64,000 nt of DNA from an uncultured Clostridia bacterium (GTDB lineage: Bacteria; Bacillota; Clostridia; Christensenellales; UBA1242): the NCBI GenBank assembly GCA_947382485.1, contig CANCYS010000002.1:1-64000 (forward strand), read 5' to 3'. Position 1 is the stretch's first letter, and each line of letters opens with the position of its first letter. This document shows, one piece after another, positions 38,000 through 47,557 of the stretch. Both the position numbers and the translations under genes were made by a program. Under the pieces are notes generated by a model. That model ran no database searches. It saw only the letters and a list, made by a program, of their open reading frames with translations, and was not told the origin of the DNA.

Positions 38000-39092
38000 T
38001 GTAGCACTTTTTTTATTGATGGTTTGTTTACTTGCTATTGGTTGCATTTTTGTTTATAGTGCTAGTTTTTATTCAGCAGAAATAACTTATGGAGATAAAT
38101 TTTTCTTTTTAAAAAAACAAGTAATGGGCATAGCAGTTGGATTTGCGTGTTACATTTTCTTTTCACTTGTAAATTATTCTAAGTTAAATAAACTTAGATG
38201 GATTTTATTTGTTTTATCAGTCATATTACTTGCAGCAGTTTTTGTTCCTGGAATAGGACTTACGAATTATGGTGCAACAAGATGGATAAATTTAAGATTT
38301 ATAACTTTTCAGCCTTCTGAAATTGCAAAGTTTTCGTTTATAGTTCTTTCAGCAAGCATACTTGCTAAAAGTGCAGATAAAGTAAAATCTTTCAAAGGAA
38401 TACTTCCAATTCTTTTGGTTGGTGCATTATACTGTGCACTTATTATATTAGAACCTAACATGTCAATCACAATCTGTATGGCACTTCTTGTGGTTGTTAT
38501 GTTGTTTGTTGGTGGGGCAAAACTTAAACATTTTATGATTTTGGCAGTTCCTGCTGTTGCTATGGTTGTAGTTTTAATTGCAATTGAACCTTATAGATTA
38601 AAAAGATTAATTGCTTTTATTGACCCATTTGCATCAAGCCAAAATGAAGGTTTTCAGCTAGTTCAATCAATTCTTGGAATTGCACTTGGTGGAATGTTTG
38701 GAACAGGAATTTTTAATTCAAGACAAAAATATTTGTTTTTACCATTTTCAGAATCGGATTTTATATTTTCTATAATAGCAGAAGAAACAGGTTTTGTGGG
38801 TTCATTGTTTGTAATATTACTTTTCGTTTTATTGTTTGTTTGCATTATAAAAGTAGCAAGAGGAGCAAAAGATAAATTTGGTTTTCTTTTGAGTATGGGT
38901 ATTGGAGCATTAATTATAATTCAAGTTTTATTAAATATTGCAGTTGTAACAGGACTTGTTCCACCAACAGGGCTTCCACTTCCGTTTATTAGTGCAGGTA
39001 GCACATCAATAATGATTTTCATGAGCATGATTGGAATTGTTCAAAATATTTATAAAAATGGAATAAATAGTGAGAGTTTTTTTAAAAAATGA
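37956..39092 (+). CDS. ftsW: Septal peptidoglycan glycosyltransferase FtsW (SEDS family)
   Basis: 378 residues, about ten membrane helices. SEDS signatures: GATRWINL (about 106-113), FQPSEIAKF, and near the C-terminus TGLPLPFISAGSTS. SEDS proteins polymerise lipid II together with a class B PBP, here the gene at 32295. AAGGAGATG inside murD is the ribosome site, and the genes overlap by 44 bases. RodA is the alternative name for this family; the dcw context favours FtsW. Confidence 0.95.
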   Translation: MKLLSLNIKKKSKFNVALFLLMVCLLAIGCIFVYSASFYSAEITYGDKFFFLKKQVMGIAVGFACYIFFSLVNYSKLNKLRWILFVLSVILLAAVFVPGIGLTNYGATRWINLRFITFQPSEIAKFSFIVLSASILAKSADKVKSFKGILPILLVGALYCALIILEPNMSITICMALLVVVMLFVGGAKLKHFMILAVPAVAMVVVLIAIEPYRLKRLIAFIDPFASSQNEGFQLVQSILGIALGGMFGTGIFNSRQKYLFLPFSESDFIFSIIAEETGFVGSLFVILLFVLLFVCIIKVARGAKDKFGFLLSMGIGALIIIQVLLNIAVVTGLVPPTGLPLPFISAGSTSIMIFMSMIGIVQNIYKNGINSESFFKK

Positions 39093-39125
39093 ATATTTTG
39101 ATAGTAGAAAGGTAAAGAGGTGAAT

Positions 39126-40376
39126 ATGAAATACATAGTTAATGGTGGAAACAAATTGTTTGGAAAACTTGAAGTGGATTCTGCAAAAAACGCAATTCTT
39201 CCAATAATAGCCGCCACAATAATGTGTGATGATGAATGCGTTATTGAGGATATTCCATTGTATCTTGATGTCATTGAGATGTGTGCCATAATGGAAAAAT
39301 TGGGAAAGAATATTACAATTAGTAATGGAAACTTAGTAATATCTGGAACTCTTTCAAGCACTTCCGTCATCATGGCAGAAACAAAAACATTAAGATCCAG
39401 CATTTTCATGATGGGTTCAATTTTATCAAAATATCGCAAAGCAATATTCACACACCCAGGTGGTTGTGATATTGGCAAAAGACCAATAGACATTCATCTT
39501 GATGGTCTTGAAAAACTTGGGTTAAAGTATTCAATTGCAAATGATTTAATATATTGTGATGCAAGCAAAGTTTGTGGTTCTGTGATTGAATTATCATATC
39601 CAAGTGTTGGTGCAACTGAAAATATTATGATGGCAAGCACACTCATTGAAGGTGAGATGACTGTAATAAAAAATTGTGCAAGAGAACCAGAAATTGTGGA
39701 ACTTGCAAGATTTATAAATTCAATGGGCGGAAAGGTTTTTGGTGCAGGCTACGAAACAATAGTTGTTTATGGTGTAAAAAGTTTGCATGGAACAAAATTT
39801 AAGTGTATTGCAGATAGAATTGCTTGCGGAACATATTTAATTGCTGGTGCAATGTGTGGTGGAAGAATTGAAATGGATAATGTTGACCCCAACTTTTTGT
39901 TGCCATTAATTGTATTTTTACGCAATTCTGGTTGCAACATAGATTTGTTTAGTGATAAAATAATTTTAGAGAACTTTTCAAGACTCAAATCAATAGAAAA
40001 AATAGAAACGGAAACTTATCCAGGTTTTCCAACAGATTTGCAATCACCTATGCTTGTTATGCAAACAGTTTCAAAGGGCATATCAATAATTCATGAAACA
40101 GTTTTTGAAGCCAGATTTAAAGTTGTGAATGAACTTATTAAAATGGGCGCAAAAGTAAATGTTAGCGAGAGATATGCAACTGTTGTTGGAGTAAGTAAAC
40201 TTAAACCTGCGAAAGTTAAATGTCCAGATCTTCGTGGTGGAGCAGGACTTGTGCTTGCAGGACTTGTTGCAAAAGGAAAATCTGAAATCGATGAAATTTT
40301 TCATGTTGAAAGGGGATACTATAATTTAGAGACAAATTTGAAGAGTTTGGGAGCAAATATCGAAAAGGTAGAATAA
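39126..40376 (+). CDS. murA: UDP-GlcNAc 1-carboxyvinyltransferase
   Basis: 416 residues from the ATG at 39126, with AGAGGTG just upstream. A GTG at 39120 is inside that ribosome site and is unlikely to be used. EPSP-synthase fold; the N-terminal GGNKLFGKLEVDSAKNA is typical, with the KN substrate-binding pair (Lys-Asn). The usual catalytic Cys of the loop falls in HPGGCDIGKRPID, as in family members of the G-C-x-I-G-x-R-P-x-D type, which predicts fosfomycin sensitivity. It begins peptidoglycan precursor synthesis. It occupies the place between ftsW and divIB where murG or murB often sit. Confidence 0.95.
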   Translation: MKYIVNGGNKLFGKLEVDSAKNAILPIIAATIMCDDECVIEDIPLYLDVIEMCAIMEKLGKNITISNGNLVISGTLSSTSVIMAETKTLRSSIFMMGSILSKYRKAIFTHPGGCDIGKRPIDIHLDGLEKLGLKYSIANDLIYCDASKVCGSVIELSYPSVGATENIMMASTLIEGEMTVIKNCAREPEIVELARFINSMGGKVFGAGYETIVVYGVKSLHGTKFKCIADRIACGTYLIAGAMCGGRIEMDNVDPNFLLPLIVFLRNSGCNIDLFSDKIILENFSRLKSIEKIETETYPGFPTDLQSPMLVMQTVSKGISIIHETVFEARFKVVNELIKMGAKVNVSERYATVVGVSKLKPAKVKCPDLRGGAGLVLAGLVAKGKSEIDEIFHVERGYYNLETNLKSLGANIEKVE

Positions 40377-40380
40377 AGTT

Positions 40381-41211
40381 ATGCAAATGATGCGAAAGAG
40401 ATTTTGGGTCATATTTGGAATTATTTGTGGATGCGTAGTTGTTTTGTGCTCAGTGTTTGCATTGGTTTTTAGATTAAAAACCATAGATGTTGAATTTAGA
40501 ACAAGGGTGAGTGAAGAAACAAACTTACCACTTGGAGTGCAAAATCAAATCATTGAAAGCGGTGAATTTTCATATGGCAAAAATATAGTTTTTATGAATT
40601 TTAATAAAAACATTGCAAAAATCGAAAAATCAAATCCTTTTATTAAAGTTGAACAAGTGATTAGGCACTTCCCAAATGTGGCAAGAGTATACATTTCAGA
40701 AAGGATTCCAAAATATAGGGTTCAAGATGAAAATAACACAGAAAGCTGGTATATCTTAGATGATGAATTTAAGATTTTGGATAAGGTTTCGACTGGTGAA
40801 CTAAAACTTAATAATGTATTTAACGGAAAAGCAAATTATTTTGATAGAACAATTGAAATAACCCCTGAAAGTTTTAAAGTTTCAGCATATATTGGTGATT
40901 TTGTAAGTAACAATGCAAATATGAATCTTTTGGCAGACGTTTTGAGTGGAATATATGGTGCAACGACAGACTATTTTGTTGCTAGTAAAATTTCTTTCAC
41001 GAGTGCAGGTTCGCTTGAAGTTACAATTCGTGCAAGTGGTTGTCGAATTATTATTGATGAATTTACGAGTGTAAAAGAAAAAATTTATGCAGGAGTATTT
41101 TGTTATTACCAAGAAATAAAGGAAGATGCAGGTCTTGACCTTTCAAGTTCATATGTAAGGGTCGAAAAACTTAGTGATGGAAGATTTCTTGGGCACTTAA
41201 TTCAAGAATAA
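40381..41211 (+). CDS. divIB: Cell-division protein FtsQ/DivIB
   Basis: 276 residues: a short basic N-terminus, one membrane helix at about 10-30, then a POTRA-like domain (about 32-105, including FPNVARVYISERIPKYRV) and a beta domain. It fits FtsQ/DivIB, which bridges FtsL and the septal synthase outside the membrane. Sequence similarity within this family is low, so the call leans on topology, the RVYISERIP segment and position after murA. A terminator follows. Confidence 0.88.
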   Translation: MQMMRKRFWVIFGIICGCVVVLCSVFALVFRLKTIDVEFRTRVSEETNLPLGVQNQIIESGEFSYGKNIVFMNFNKNIAKIEKSNPFIKVEQVIRHFPNVARVYISERIPKYRVQDENNTESWYILDDEFKILDKVSTGELKLNNVFNGKANYFDRTIEITPESFKVSAYIGDFVSNNANMNLLADVLSGIYGATTDYFVASKISFTSAGSLEVTIRASGCRIIIDEFTSVKEKIYAGVFCYYQEIKEDAGLDLSSSYVRVEKLSDGRFLGHLIQE

Positions 41212-41230
41212 TTTATTGATATTTAAATAA

Positions 41231-41257
41231 AAAGCAAAGAATTTCTTTGCTTTTTTT
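41231..41257 (+). terminator. Intrinsic terminator after divIB
   Basis: AAAGCAAAG (41231-41239), loop AATTT, CTTTGCTTT (41245-41253), then a T-run. It ends the mraZ-divIB transcript; ftsA has its own promoter. Confidence 0.9.
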
Positions 41258-41313
41258 GTAAGTTTAATAATGCACGAAATCGCACATAATTTAATAATTA
41301 GCAAGTTTTTTAT

Positions 41314-41342
41314 TTGACACAAAATTGTTATGCGAATATACT
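41314..41342 (+). promoter_or_regulatory. Sigma-A promoter of ftsA-ftsZ
   Basis: TTGACA (41314-41319), a 17-base spacer and TATACT (41337-41342), 33 bases before ftsA. Confidence 0.87.
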
Positions 41343-41375
41343 TAAAATATATAATTATTTTGGAAAAGGAATGTA

Positions 41376-42521
41376 ATGAGAGAAAGTAGTGCAATCATAG
41401 ATATCGGTTCAGCACAAATCGTTACGCTTGTTGGTGAAAATGGTGTAAATAATACATTAAACATCACAGGACGTGGCGATGTTTCTTATGCAGGTTTTCA
41501 AAGAGGAGAATTTTTGGAACCAGAAAATTTGAAGTTTGTTTTTGCAACTTCAATTTCAAATGCAGAAATGACATCTGACACCAAAATAACAGATGTATAT
41601 CTTGGTGTGCCAGGCGAGTTTTGTATGGTTGTAACAAAATCAATCGAACTATCTTTTCCAAGACATAAAAGAATAACTCATTCAGATATAAATAACATTT
41701 TTAAATCTGGTGATAATTTTGCAGAATATAAAGATTATTGTTTGATCAATCATTCAGCAGTATACTATGAACTTGATGGTTCAAAACGAGTAATAAATCC
41801 GCTTTTCATGAAAGCGAAAAAAATTAGAGGTCAAATTTCCTATATTTTAGCTTTTAAATCTTTCATTAGTATAATGAAATCAACATTTGAAGATCTTGGA
41901 GTTAGAATAAATGGTTATGTAAGTTCAATGCTTGCAGAATGTTTGCATTTGTTTGATCCAAGCATTCGTGATAAATATGCAATTTTAGTTGATTGTGGTT
42001 ACATCACAACAAGTGTAGTTCTTTCAAGAGGGAATGCACTCCTTGCAATGAATAGTTTTTCACTTGGTGGAGGATATATAACATCTGACTTATCACAATG
42101 TTTAAAAATTAGTTTCGATGAAGCAGAAAGATTAAAACATAAGGTTCTTTTAAACTGGAATGCTTCACCATCAGACACATATGAAATTGATGGTGATGAA
42201 TATAAACTTACTTATTCAGCAAAAGCAACAAATGAAATAGTAATCGATAGAATTGAAATGATTTGTGAATATATTCAGAAGTGTATTGATAATTTTGTTT
42301 ATGAGTTGCCAGAATTTTTGCCAATTTATGTGACTGGTGGTGGATTAAACTTTATTTGTGGAATTAAAAACATCATATCAAAGAAACTGAAAAGAAATGT
42401 CGAACTTATTTCAGTAAAAAGCATGCATGTTGCAAGGCCAAATGATACATCAGAAGAAAGTATGCTCAGCATGATGCTAAACTACCAAGATATTCTTGGA
42501 AATTTAATAGTAAATGTTTAA
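41376..42521 (+). CDS. ftsA: Cell-division protein FtsA-like (actin fold)
   Basis: 381 residues. Actin-fold phosphate loops: AIIDIGSAQI at the N-terminus, AILVDCGYITTSVV centrally, and VTGGG near residue 310. The SHS2/1C-like domain lies between about 85 and 165. FtsA tethers FtsZ filaments to the membrane. It ends in QDILGNLIVNV, with no obvious separate amphipathic membrane-targeting helix after a linker, and it is shorter than most FtsA proteins (about 420 or more). Eleven bases separate it from ftsZ, which fixes the assignment. AAAGGA ribosome site. Confidence 0.88.
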   Translation: MRESSAIIDIGSAQIVTLVGENGVNNTLNITGRGDVSYAGFQRGEFLEPENLKFVFATSISNAEMTSDTKITDVYLGVPGEFCMVVTKSIELSFPRHKRITHSDINNIFKSGDNFAEYKDYCLINHSAVYYELDGSKRVINPLFMKAKKIRGQISYILAFKSFISIMKSTFEDLGVRINGYVSSMLAECLHLFDPSIRDKYAILVDCGYITTSVVLSRGNALLAMNSFSLGGGYITSDLSQCLKISFDEAERLKHKVLLNWNASPSDTYEIDGDEYKLTYSAKATNEIVIDRIEMICEYIQKCIDNFVYELPEFLPIYVTGGGLNFICGIKNIISKKLKRNVELISVKSMHVARPNDTSEESMLSMMLNYQDILGNLIVNV

Positions 42522-42532
42522 AGGGGTAGAAT

Positions 42533-44011
42533 ATGGAAATTAGTAATATCACACCTGTATGTAAAATTTTAGTTGTTGGTGTTGGTGGCGGTGGCTGTAA
42601 TGCTGTCAATCGTATGATTGCAGCTGGTCTCAAAAGTGCATCTTTTGTGGCAACAAACACTGATAAACAAGCACTCATGATGAGTAAAGCATCTGTGCAA
42701 ATTCAACTTGGTGAAAAACTAACAAAAGGTCTTGGAGCTGGTGCTGATCCAGAAATTGGAAGAAAGGCAGCAGAAGAAAGTCGTGCACAAATAACAGAAA
42801 AACTTAGAGGTGTGGATCTTGTGTTCATAACTGCTGGTATGGGTGGTGGAACAGGAACAGGTGCTGCACCTGTAATTGCAAGCATTGCAAGAGAAATGGG
42901 CATTTTAACAATTGCAGTTGTAACCAAACCTTTTGAGTTTGAAGGTAGAACAAGAGCAACAAATGCAGAACTTGGTATCAAAAATTTAAGCAAGTGCGTT
43001 GACACACTTGTTGTTATTCCAAATGACAGACTTTTATCAATTGCACCAAAGGGAACATCGATTGTTGATGCTTTTAAATATGCGGATGAAGTTTTAAGAC
43101 AAGGTATTCAAGGTATTTCAGACTTAATTGCAACACCATCACTAATCAATCTTGACTTTGCAGATGTTAGAACTGTAATGAAAAATAGAGGCTTAGCACA
43201 CATGGGCATTGGTGAGGGTAAAGGCGAAAAGAGAAATGAAATGGCTGTTCGTCAAGCAATTGCAAGTCCACTTCTTGAAACCTCAATCAATGGTGCAAAA
43301 GCAGTTATTATCAATGTAAAAGGCGGTTTTGATTTAACTTTGGAAGAAGTTAATGACGCTGTTAATTTAGTTAAAGAAGTTGTTTCACCTGATGCAAACA
43401 CAATATTTGGTGCAACTATTGATGAAACATTTAATGATAGAATGATAGTTACAATTGTTGCAACAGGATTTGAAGGAAGCAAATTTGAAAATGCAACAAG
43501 ACAAAGTGCTCAAAATCCAAGTTTCATGCAACAACAATCTGCGTCAAGACTTGCACAAATTTCAAAACCACAAGACACTGGAAATTTCGATAGAAGTAGA
43601 TTCAATGAATTTGTAACAGGAAAACCAGCACCATCTTCATTATTTGATAAAAATTTTGGTGGAGCACCTGTTCAAAATCAAAATCAAATGCCACAACAAG
43701 GTTTTGAAAATCGTTCAGGCGAACAAAGAAAAGAAGCATACACAGATGTTGATTTATGGAATAAACTTAGTAAATCAAATCAACCTCCAATGGGACAACC
43801 TCCAATGGGTGGACAAGAGAATGTTCGTGCACAAGGCTATCCACAAGAGCAACCACAACAATACAGCAGTCCAAATGTTAGAACAACTCCAAATCAATCA
43901 ATAAATGGTAATTATGGACAAAATGCACAAGCAGGTTCAAACCTTGGTGCAAACCTAAAAATTGATGATCCAGATATCCCACCATTTTTGAGAAGAAAAT
44001 TTAATAAATAA
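42533..44011 (+). CDS. ftsZ: Cell-division tubulin homologue FtsZ
   Basis: 492 residues, longer than usual (about 350-400) because of a Gln/Asn/Pro-rich linker at about 330-475. GTP-binding motifs [14 protein letters not shown] (about 15-28) and [12 protein letters not shown] (about 104-115). The C-terminal peptide [15 protein letters not shown] matches the conserved FtsA/SepF-binding tail (IPxFLR). It polymerises into the division ring. Co-transcribed with ftsA; a terminator follows directly. Confidence 0.98.
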   Translation: MEISNITPVCKILVVGVGGGGCNAVNRMIAAGLKSASFVATNTDKQALMMSKASVQIQLGEKLTKGLGAGADPEIGRKAAEESRAQITEKLRGVDLVFITAGMGGGTGTGAAPVIASIAREMGILTIAVVTKPFEFEGRTRATNAELGIKNLSKCVDTLVVIPNDRLLSIAPKGTSIVDAFKYADEVLRQGIQGISDLIATPSLINLDFADVRTVMKNRGLAHMGIGEGKGEKRNEMAVRQAIASPLLETSINGAKAVIINVKGGFDLTLEEVNDAVNLVKEVVSPDANTIFGATIDETFNDRMIVTIVATGFEGSKFENATRQSAQNPSFMQQQSASRLAQISKPQDTGNFDRSRFNEFVTGKPAPSSLFDKNFGGAPVQNQNQMPQQGFENRSGEQRKEAYTDVDLWNKLSKSNQPPMGQPPMGGQENVRAQGYPQEQPQQYSSPNVRTTPNQSINGNYGQNAQAGSNLGANLKIDDPDIPPFLRRKFNK

Positions 44012-44013
44012 TT

Positions 44014-44040
44014 AAAAGCAAGATAAATTCTTGCTTTTTT
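44014..44040 (+). terminator. Intrinsic terminator after ftsZ
   Basis: AAAAGCAAGA (44014-44023), loop TAAAT, TCTTGCTTTT (44029-44038) and a T-run. Confidence 0.92.
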
Positions 44041-44095
44041 ATTATGCAAATTTCATAATTTATATTATACTAAGTGTAGTAAAAAACGGAGGTAA

Positions 44096-44119
44096 CTTTA
44101 TAATTTAATTATTATAAAG
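44096..44119 (+). promoter_or_regulatory. AU-rich hairpin at the mutase ribosome site
   Basis: CTTTATAAT (44096-44104), loop TTAATT, ATTATAAAG (44111-44119). The 3' arm contains most of the ribosome site AAAGGA (44116-44121) for the ATG at 44128. A second, unused GGAGG lies just upstream at 44088-44092. All pairs except two are A-U, so the fold would be weak and perhaps temperature-sensitive. Confidence 0.45.
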
Positions 44120-44127
44120 GAAAAGAA

Positions 44128-45831
44128 ATGAGTTATTTAGATAGTTTTAATTTTTGGAAAAATAATGAATTTTTTGATGCAAAAACAAGAGAAGAGTTAA
44201 GTCTTTTAGATGAAGAAAAAGATAAGAAAGAAATTGAAGATAGATTTTATCAAGATCTTGAATTTGGAACAGCAGGTCTTAGAGGAATCATGGGTGCTGG
44301 AACAAATCGCATGAATAATTATACAGTTGGAAAAGCATCATCTGGACTCGGAAAATTTTTGCTTGATGTTTATGGCTCTGAGGTGTGTAGGGAAAGAGGT
44401 GTTGCTATTGCTTATGACACAAGAAATAATAGTCATGAGTTTGCAAGTGTTGCAGCAAATGTTTTAAGTCATCTTGGAGTAAAAGTATATTTGCATGATA
44501 GTGCAAGACCAATACCAGTACTTAGTTTTTCAATTCTTCATTTTAATGCACTTGCAGGAATTGTAATCACTGCAAGTCATAATCCAAAAGATTATAATGG
44601 ATTTAAGGTTTATGATGAGCATGGTTGTCAGTTTGTTTCAGAAATGGCAAATAAAGTTGTTTCTTATGTAAACGCAATCACAGATTTAACAACAATTAAT
44701 TTTACAGGTAATGATAATTTAATTCAACATATTGATATAACTGATAAATATATATCTGCAATTTTAGAACAGAGTAGATTTTCAAATAAGCAAGCAAAAG
44801 AAAAACTTAAAATAGTTTACACTCCAATCCATGGTTCAGGTTATGTTCCTGTGTGTAAGGCACTTTCAATGGACGGTTTTACAAATGTTGACATTGTTTC
44901 AAGTCAGGCAAGTCCAAATGGGAATTTTCCAACGGTTGTTTCACCAAATCCAGAAGATAGAAGAGCACTTGAATTAGGTATAAAACAAGCCGAAGAAAAC
45001 GGGGCAGACATAGTTCTTGGAACTGATCCAGATTCAGATAGAGTTGGTGCAGCAGTTAAAACAGATAATGGATATGTCCTTATTTCTGGAAATCAAATGG
45101 GTGCACTTTTAGTAGATTTTGTACTAAATAACACAAAACTTTCAGATTACAAAAATCCAGCAGTAATAAAGAGTATTGTAACATCAGAACTTGGTGCGGA
45201 AATCGCCAGGAAAAAGGGTGTTATGGTGTTTTCAACACTTACAGGGTTCAAATATATTGGTGAGAAAATGGTGCAGTTTGAACAGGCAAAAAGCACTAAT
45301 GATAATATTCATGATTATGATTTTCTCATGGGTTGGGAAGAATCATATGGTTATTTAGTTGGTAATCATTCAAGAGATAAAGATGCAGTTGTTTCTTGTA
45401 TGTTAATTTCAGAAATGGCTGCAAAATTGAAATCACAAGGAAAAACAGTTGTAGATAAATTAAATGAACTATATGCAGAATTTGGTTATTATCTTGAATC
45501 ACAAGATAGCTTTACATTGAAAGGTAAAGAAGGTTTAGAAAAAATATCTTCAATGATGGTTGATTTAAGAAATAGTAAGTCACCGTTCGCAAAAACAAAG
45601 CAAGTGATTGATTATATGCAAGATGTTTCAGCAGAAGAAGGTTTTGGACTTCAACCAAAGGCAAATGTTTTAATGTATATTTTAGATGATGGTTCATGGG
45701 TGGCTGTTAGACCTTCTGGAACAGAGCCAAAAATTAAAATTTATTATAGCTTAAAATCAGAAAGTAAAGAAAAAGTAGAAAAAAGACTTGTAACTATTCA
45801 AAAAACAATAAGAGAAAGACTTGGTTTATAA
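44128..45831 (+). CDS. Phosphoglucomutase/phosphomannomutase family protein
   Basis: 567 residues, the length of the large Bacillota alpha-D-phosphohexomutases (PgcA type). Phosphoserine loop TASHNPKDYNG at about residues 150-160, metal-binding GTDPDSDRVG at about 298-307, sugar-binding GWEESYGYL at about 405, and phosphate-binding RPSGTEPKIK at the C-terminus. It interconverts hexose 1- and 6-phosphates, feeding glycan and wall precursor synthesis. A candidate -10 TATACT is at 44066-44071, with only a poor -35. The specific sugar cannot be determined. Confidence 0.93.
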   Translation: MSYLDSFNFWKNNEFFDAKTREELSLLDEEKDKKEIEDRFYQDLEFGTAGLRGIMGAGTNRMNNYTVGKASSGLGKFLLDVYGSEVCRERGVAIAYDTRNNSHEFASVAANVLSHLGVKVYLHDSARPIPVLSFSILHFNALAGIVITASHNPKDYNGFKVYDEHGCQFVSEMANKVVSYVNAITDLTTINFTGNDNLIQHIDITDKYISAILEQSRFSNKQAKEKLKIVYTPIHGSGYVPVCKALSMDGFTNVDIVSSQASPNGNFPTVVSPNPEDRRALELGIKQAEENGADIVLGTDPDSDRVGAAVKTDNGYVLISGNQMGALLVDFVLNNTKLSDYKNPAVIKSIVTSELGAEIARKKGVMVFSTLTGFKYIGEKMVQFEQAKSTNDNIHDYDFLMGWEESYGYLVGNHSRDKDAVVSCMLISEMAAKLKSQGKTVVDKLNELYAEFGYYLESQDSFTLKGKEGLEKISSMMVDLRNSKSPFAKTKQVIDYMQDVSAEEGFGLQPKANVLMYILDDGSWVAVRPSGTEPKIKIYYSLKSESKEKVEKRLVTIQKTIRERLGL

Positions 45832-45843
45832 TAATGATAATAA

Positions 45844-45872
45844 AAAATGGGATTATTTATCCCATTTTTTTT
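45844..45872 (+). terminator. Intrinsic terminator
   Basis: AAAATGGGA (45844-45852), loop TTATTTA, TCCCATTTT (45860-45868), then T-run. Ends the mutase transcript. Confidence 0.92.
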
Positions 45873-45990
45873 ATGCAAAGAATTGGTATTGGACAAAAAA
45901 ATCAAGAAAAAGTAAAAAGCAGACTTTATATGAAATAAAAATCCATATTATTTTAATCTAATTTTAAATTATAAAATCTATAATGGTTTT

Positions 45991-46833
45991 ATGGAATTTT
46001 ATCTTAATTTTTTTATTTCTAATTTTATATTAGACATGTTAATAATGTATATTATGAAAAAGCATTTCAAGCTTTCTTCAAGTTTTGTCATGATTACTTT
46101 TATACAAATCTTAAATGTAATGACAAGTGCAGTGTATTTATTCTGCAATTTAAGTTTTATGTATTTTGTTTTAATAAAGTTGTCAGTGAATTTTATTGTT
46201 TGTTTGCTAATTATTGATAATTTTAGCTTAAAATCCATAATATGTTTTTATGGGTCATATATTCTTTTGTTTTTTTCAATTTTTGGATTTGCAGAGTTTA
46301 TGCTAATGTTTATTCGTGCGTCGTTTATTCAACTCTTCGAAATTAAAATACCTGTTTATTATAATTTTATTGTAATAATTTGTACTATTATGTATGTGTT
46401 TTTCATTGGTGGAATTGTTCGACTTTTGTCACACAGAAGGGTTTTAAAAAATTATTTAACAAAAGTGTCATTTTCTCTTTTTTGTCAGCATATAGAAATT
46501 GTAGGTTTGCTAGACAGTGGAAACTCATTAACCGATACAAAAACAGGAAAACCTGTTGTCATCATGAGTATAAAGAGTTTAAAAAAATACCTTCCTAAAC
46601 ACGATTATTTAAAAGTGGTGGCTGGTGACTATTCTCCGTTGCATGTTTCAAATTTTTTGGATTATGTAACAGTTGGTGGAAAAGGAACAAATATGCCAAT
46701 AGTTGAAATTGAAAACATTGTTGTGGAAAAGGGAGATAAGGTAAAAAAATTAGACTGTGTAATAGGTTTTGTTGACCAAAAATTTGGTGGTGATGATGGT
46801 TATGAATGTTTGCTTCACAGAGATTTTATATAA
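45991..46833 (+). CDS. spoIIGA: Sigma-E processing peptidase SpoIIGA
   Basis: 280 residues: five hydrophobic segments in the N-terminal half (about 1-145) and a cytoplasmic aspartic-protease half with GLLDSGNSLTD at about residue 172, the family's active-site motif. It cleaves pro-sigma-E after engulfment signalling in the mother cell. sigE follows after 9 bases. No ribosome site is visible; a TATAAT lies at 45979-45984, only 6 bases before the ATG, so the mRNA could be leaderless. TTGGACAAA at 45889-45897 is, on the other strand, one mismatch from a Spo0A box (TTTGTCRAA), which would fit Spo0A control; that site is weak evidence. Confidence 0.92.
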   Translation: MEFYLNFFISNFILDMLIMYIMKKHFKLSSSFVMITFIQILNVMTSAVYLFCNLSFMYFVLIKLSVNFIVCLLIIDNFSLKSIICFYGSYILLFFSIFGFAEFMLMFIRASFIQLFEIKIPVYYNFIVIICTIMYVFFIGGIVRLLSHRRVLKNYLTKVSFSLFCQHIEIVGLLDSGNSLTDTKTGKPVVIMSIKSLKKYLPKHDYLKVVAGDYSPLHVSNFLDYVTVGGKGTNMPIVEIENIVVEKGDKVKKLDCVIGFVDQKFGGDDGYECLLHRDFI

Positions 46834-46842
46834 GGAGAAGTT

Positions 46843-47532
46843 ATGTTTAAATTTTTAAAATCGCTATTTTGCAAAAAAAGAGAAATTCATTTTATTGCCA
46901 ATGGCAGTGAAATTTTGCCAGAGAAATTATCATCAGAAGAAGAATCAAAATTAGTTGAAGAATTTAAGGCAGGAAGCATGGAAGCAAAAAACCAACTCAT
47001 TGAAAGAAATTTGAGATTGGTTGTTTATACTGCTCAAAAATTTGAAAACACTAATGTTAATATAGAAGATTTAATTAGCATTGGAACAATAGGTTTAATA
47101 AAAGCAGTTTCTTCCTTTGATACTTCAAAAAATATTAAAGTTGCAACATACGCTTCAAGATGTATTGAAAATGAAATTTTAATGTACCTTAGAAAAGTTA
47201 CAAAACTCAAAAGAGAAGTATCACTTGATGAACCTCTCAACACTGATTCTGAGGGCAATGAACTCTGTATTTCTGATATTTTAAGTAGTGAAGATGATGA
47301 TGTATCAAAAAATGTTGACAAAGAAGATGAATCATCAAATCTCAAACTTGCACTTAGTGAACTCACAGAAAAAGAAAAGGAAATCATGTGCATGAGATAT
47401 GGTCTTTCAGGAAAGTCAGAAATGACTCAAAAAGAAGTTGCAGATTTTTTTGATATTTCACAATCATACATTTCAAGAATTGAGAAAAAGATTCTTGATA
47501 AAATGAAAGTTGAAATTTTAAAACTTGCATAA
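46843..47532 (+). CDS. sigE: Sporulation sigma factor sigma-E (pro-form)
   Basis: 229 residues. Starts with a basic-hydrophobic pro-sequence (MFKFLKSLFCKKREIHFI) that SpoIIGA removes, followed by GSEILP. Region 2 is nearly canonical: RNLRLVVYTAQKFE, EDLISIGTIGLIKAV and YASRCIENEILMYLR. Region 4 has the helix-turn-helix TQKEVADFFDISQSYISRIEKK. It directs early mother-cell transcription. AAGGAG site. The 3' neighbour sigG is convergent. Confidence 0.96.
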   Translation: MFKFLKSLFCKKREIHFIANGSEILPEKLSSEEESKLVEEFKAGSMEAKNQLIERNLRLVVYTAQKFENTNVNIEDLISIGTIGLIKAVSSFDTSKNIKVATYASRCIENEILMYLRKVTKLKREVSLDEPLNTDSEGNELCISDILSSEDDDVSKNVDKEDESSNLKLALSELTEKEKEIMCMRYGLSGKSEMTQKEVADFFDISQSYISRIEKKILDKMKVEILKLA

Positions 47533-47536
47533 AAAT

Positions 47537-47557
47537 AGATGTAATTAATTTACATCT
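47537..47557. terminator. Short hairpin shared by convergent sigE and sigG
   Basis: AGATGTAA (47537-47544), loop TTAAT, TTACATCT (47550-47557). The loop contains the sigG stop codon. The T-tract is weak on both strands, so termination is plausible but not certain. Confidence 0.5.

Noticed and set aside
40464-40482. Inverted repeat in early divIB (GGTTTTTA / TAAAAACC)
   Set aside because: No T-tract follows and an 8-bp A/T-rich stem is readily expected by chance.
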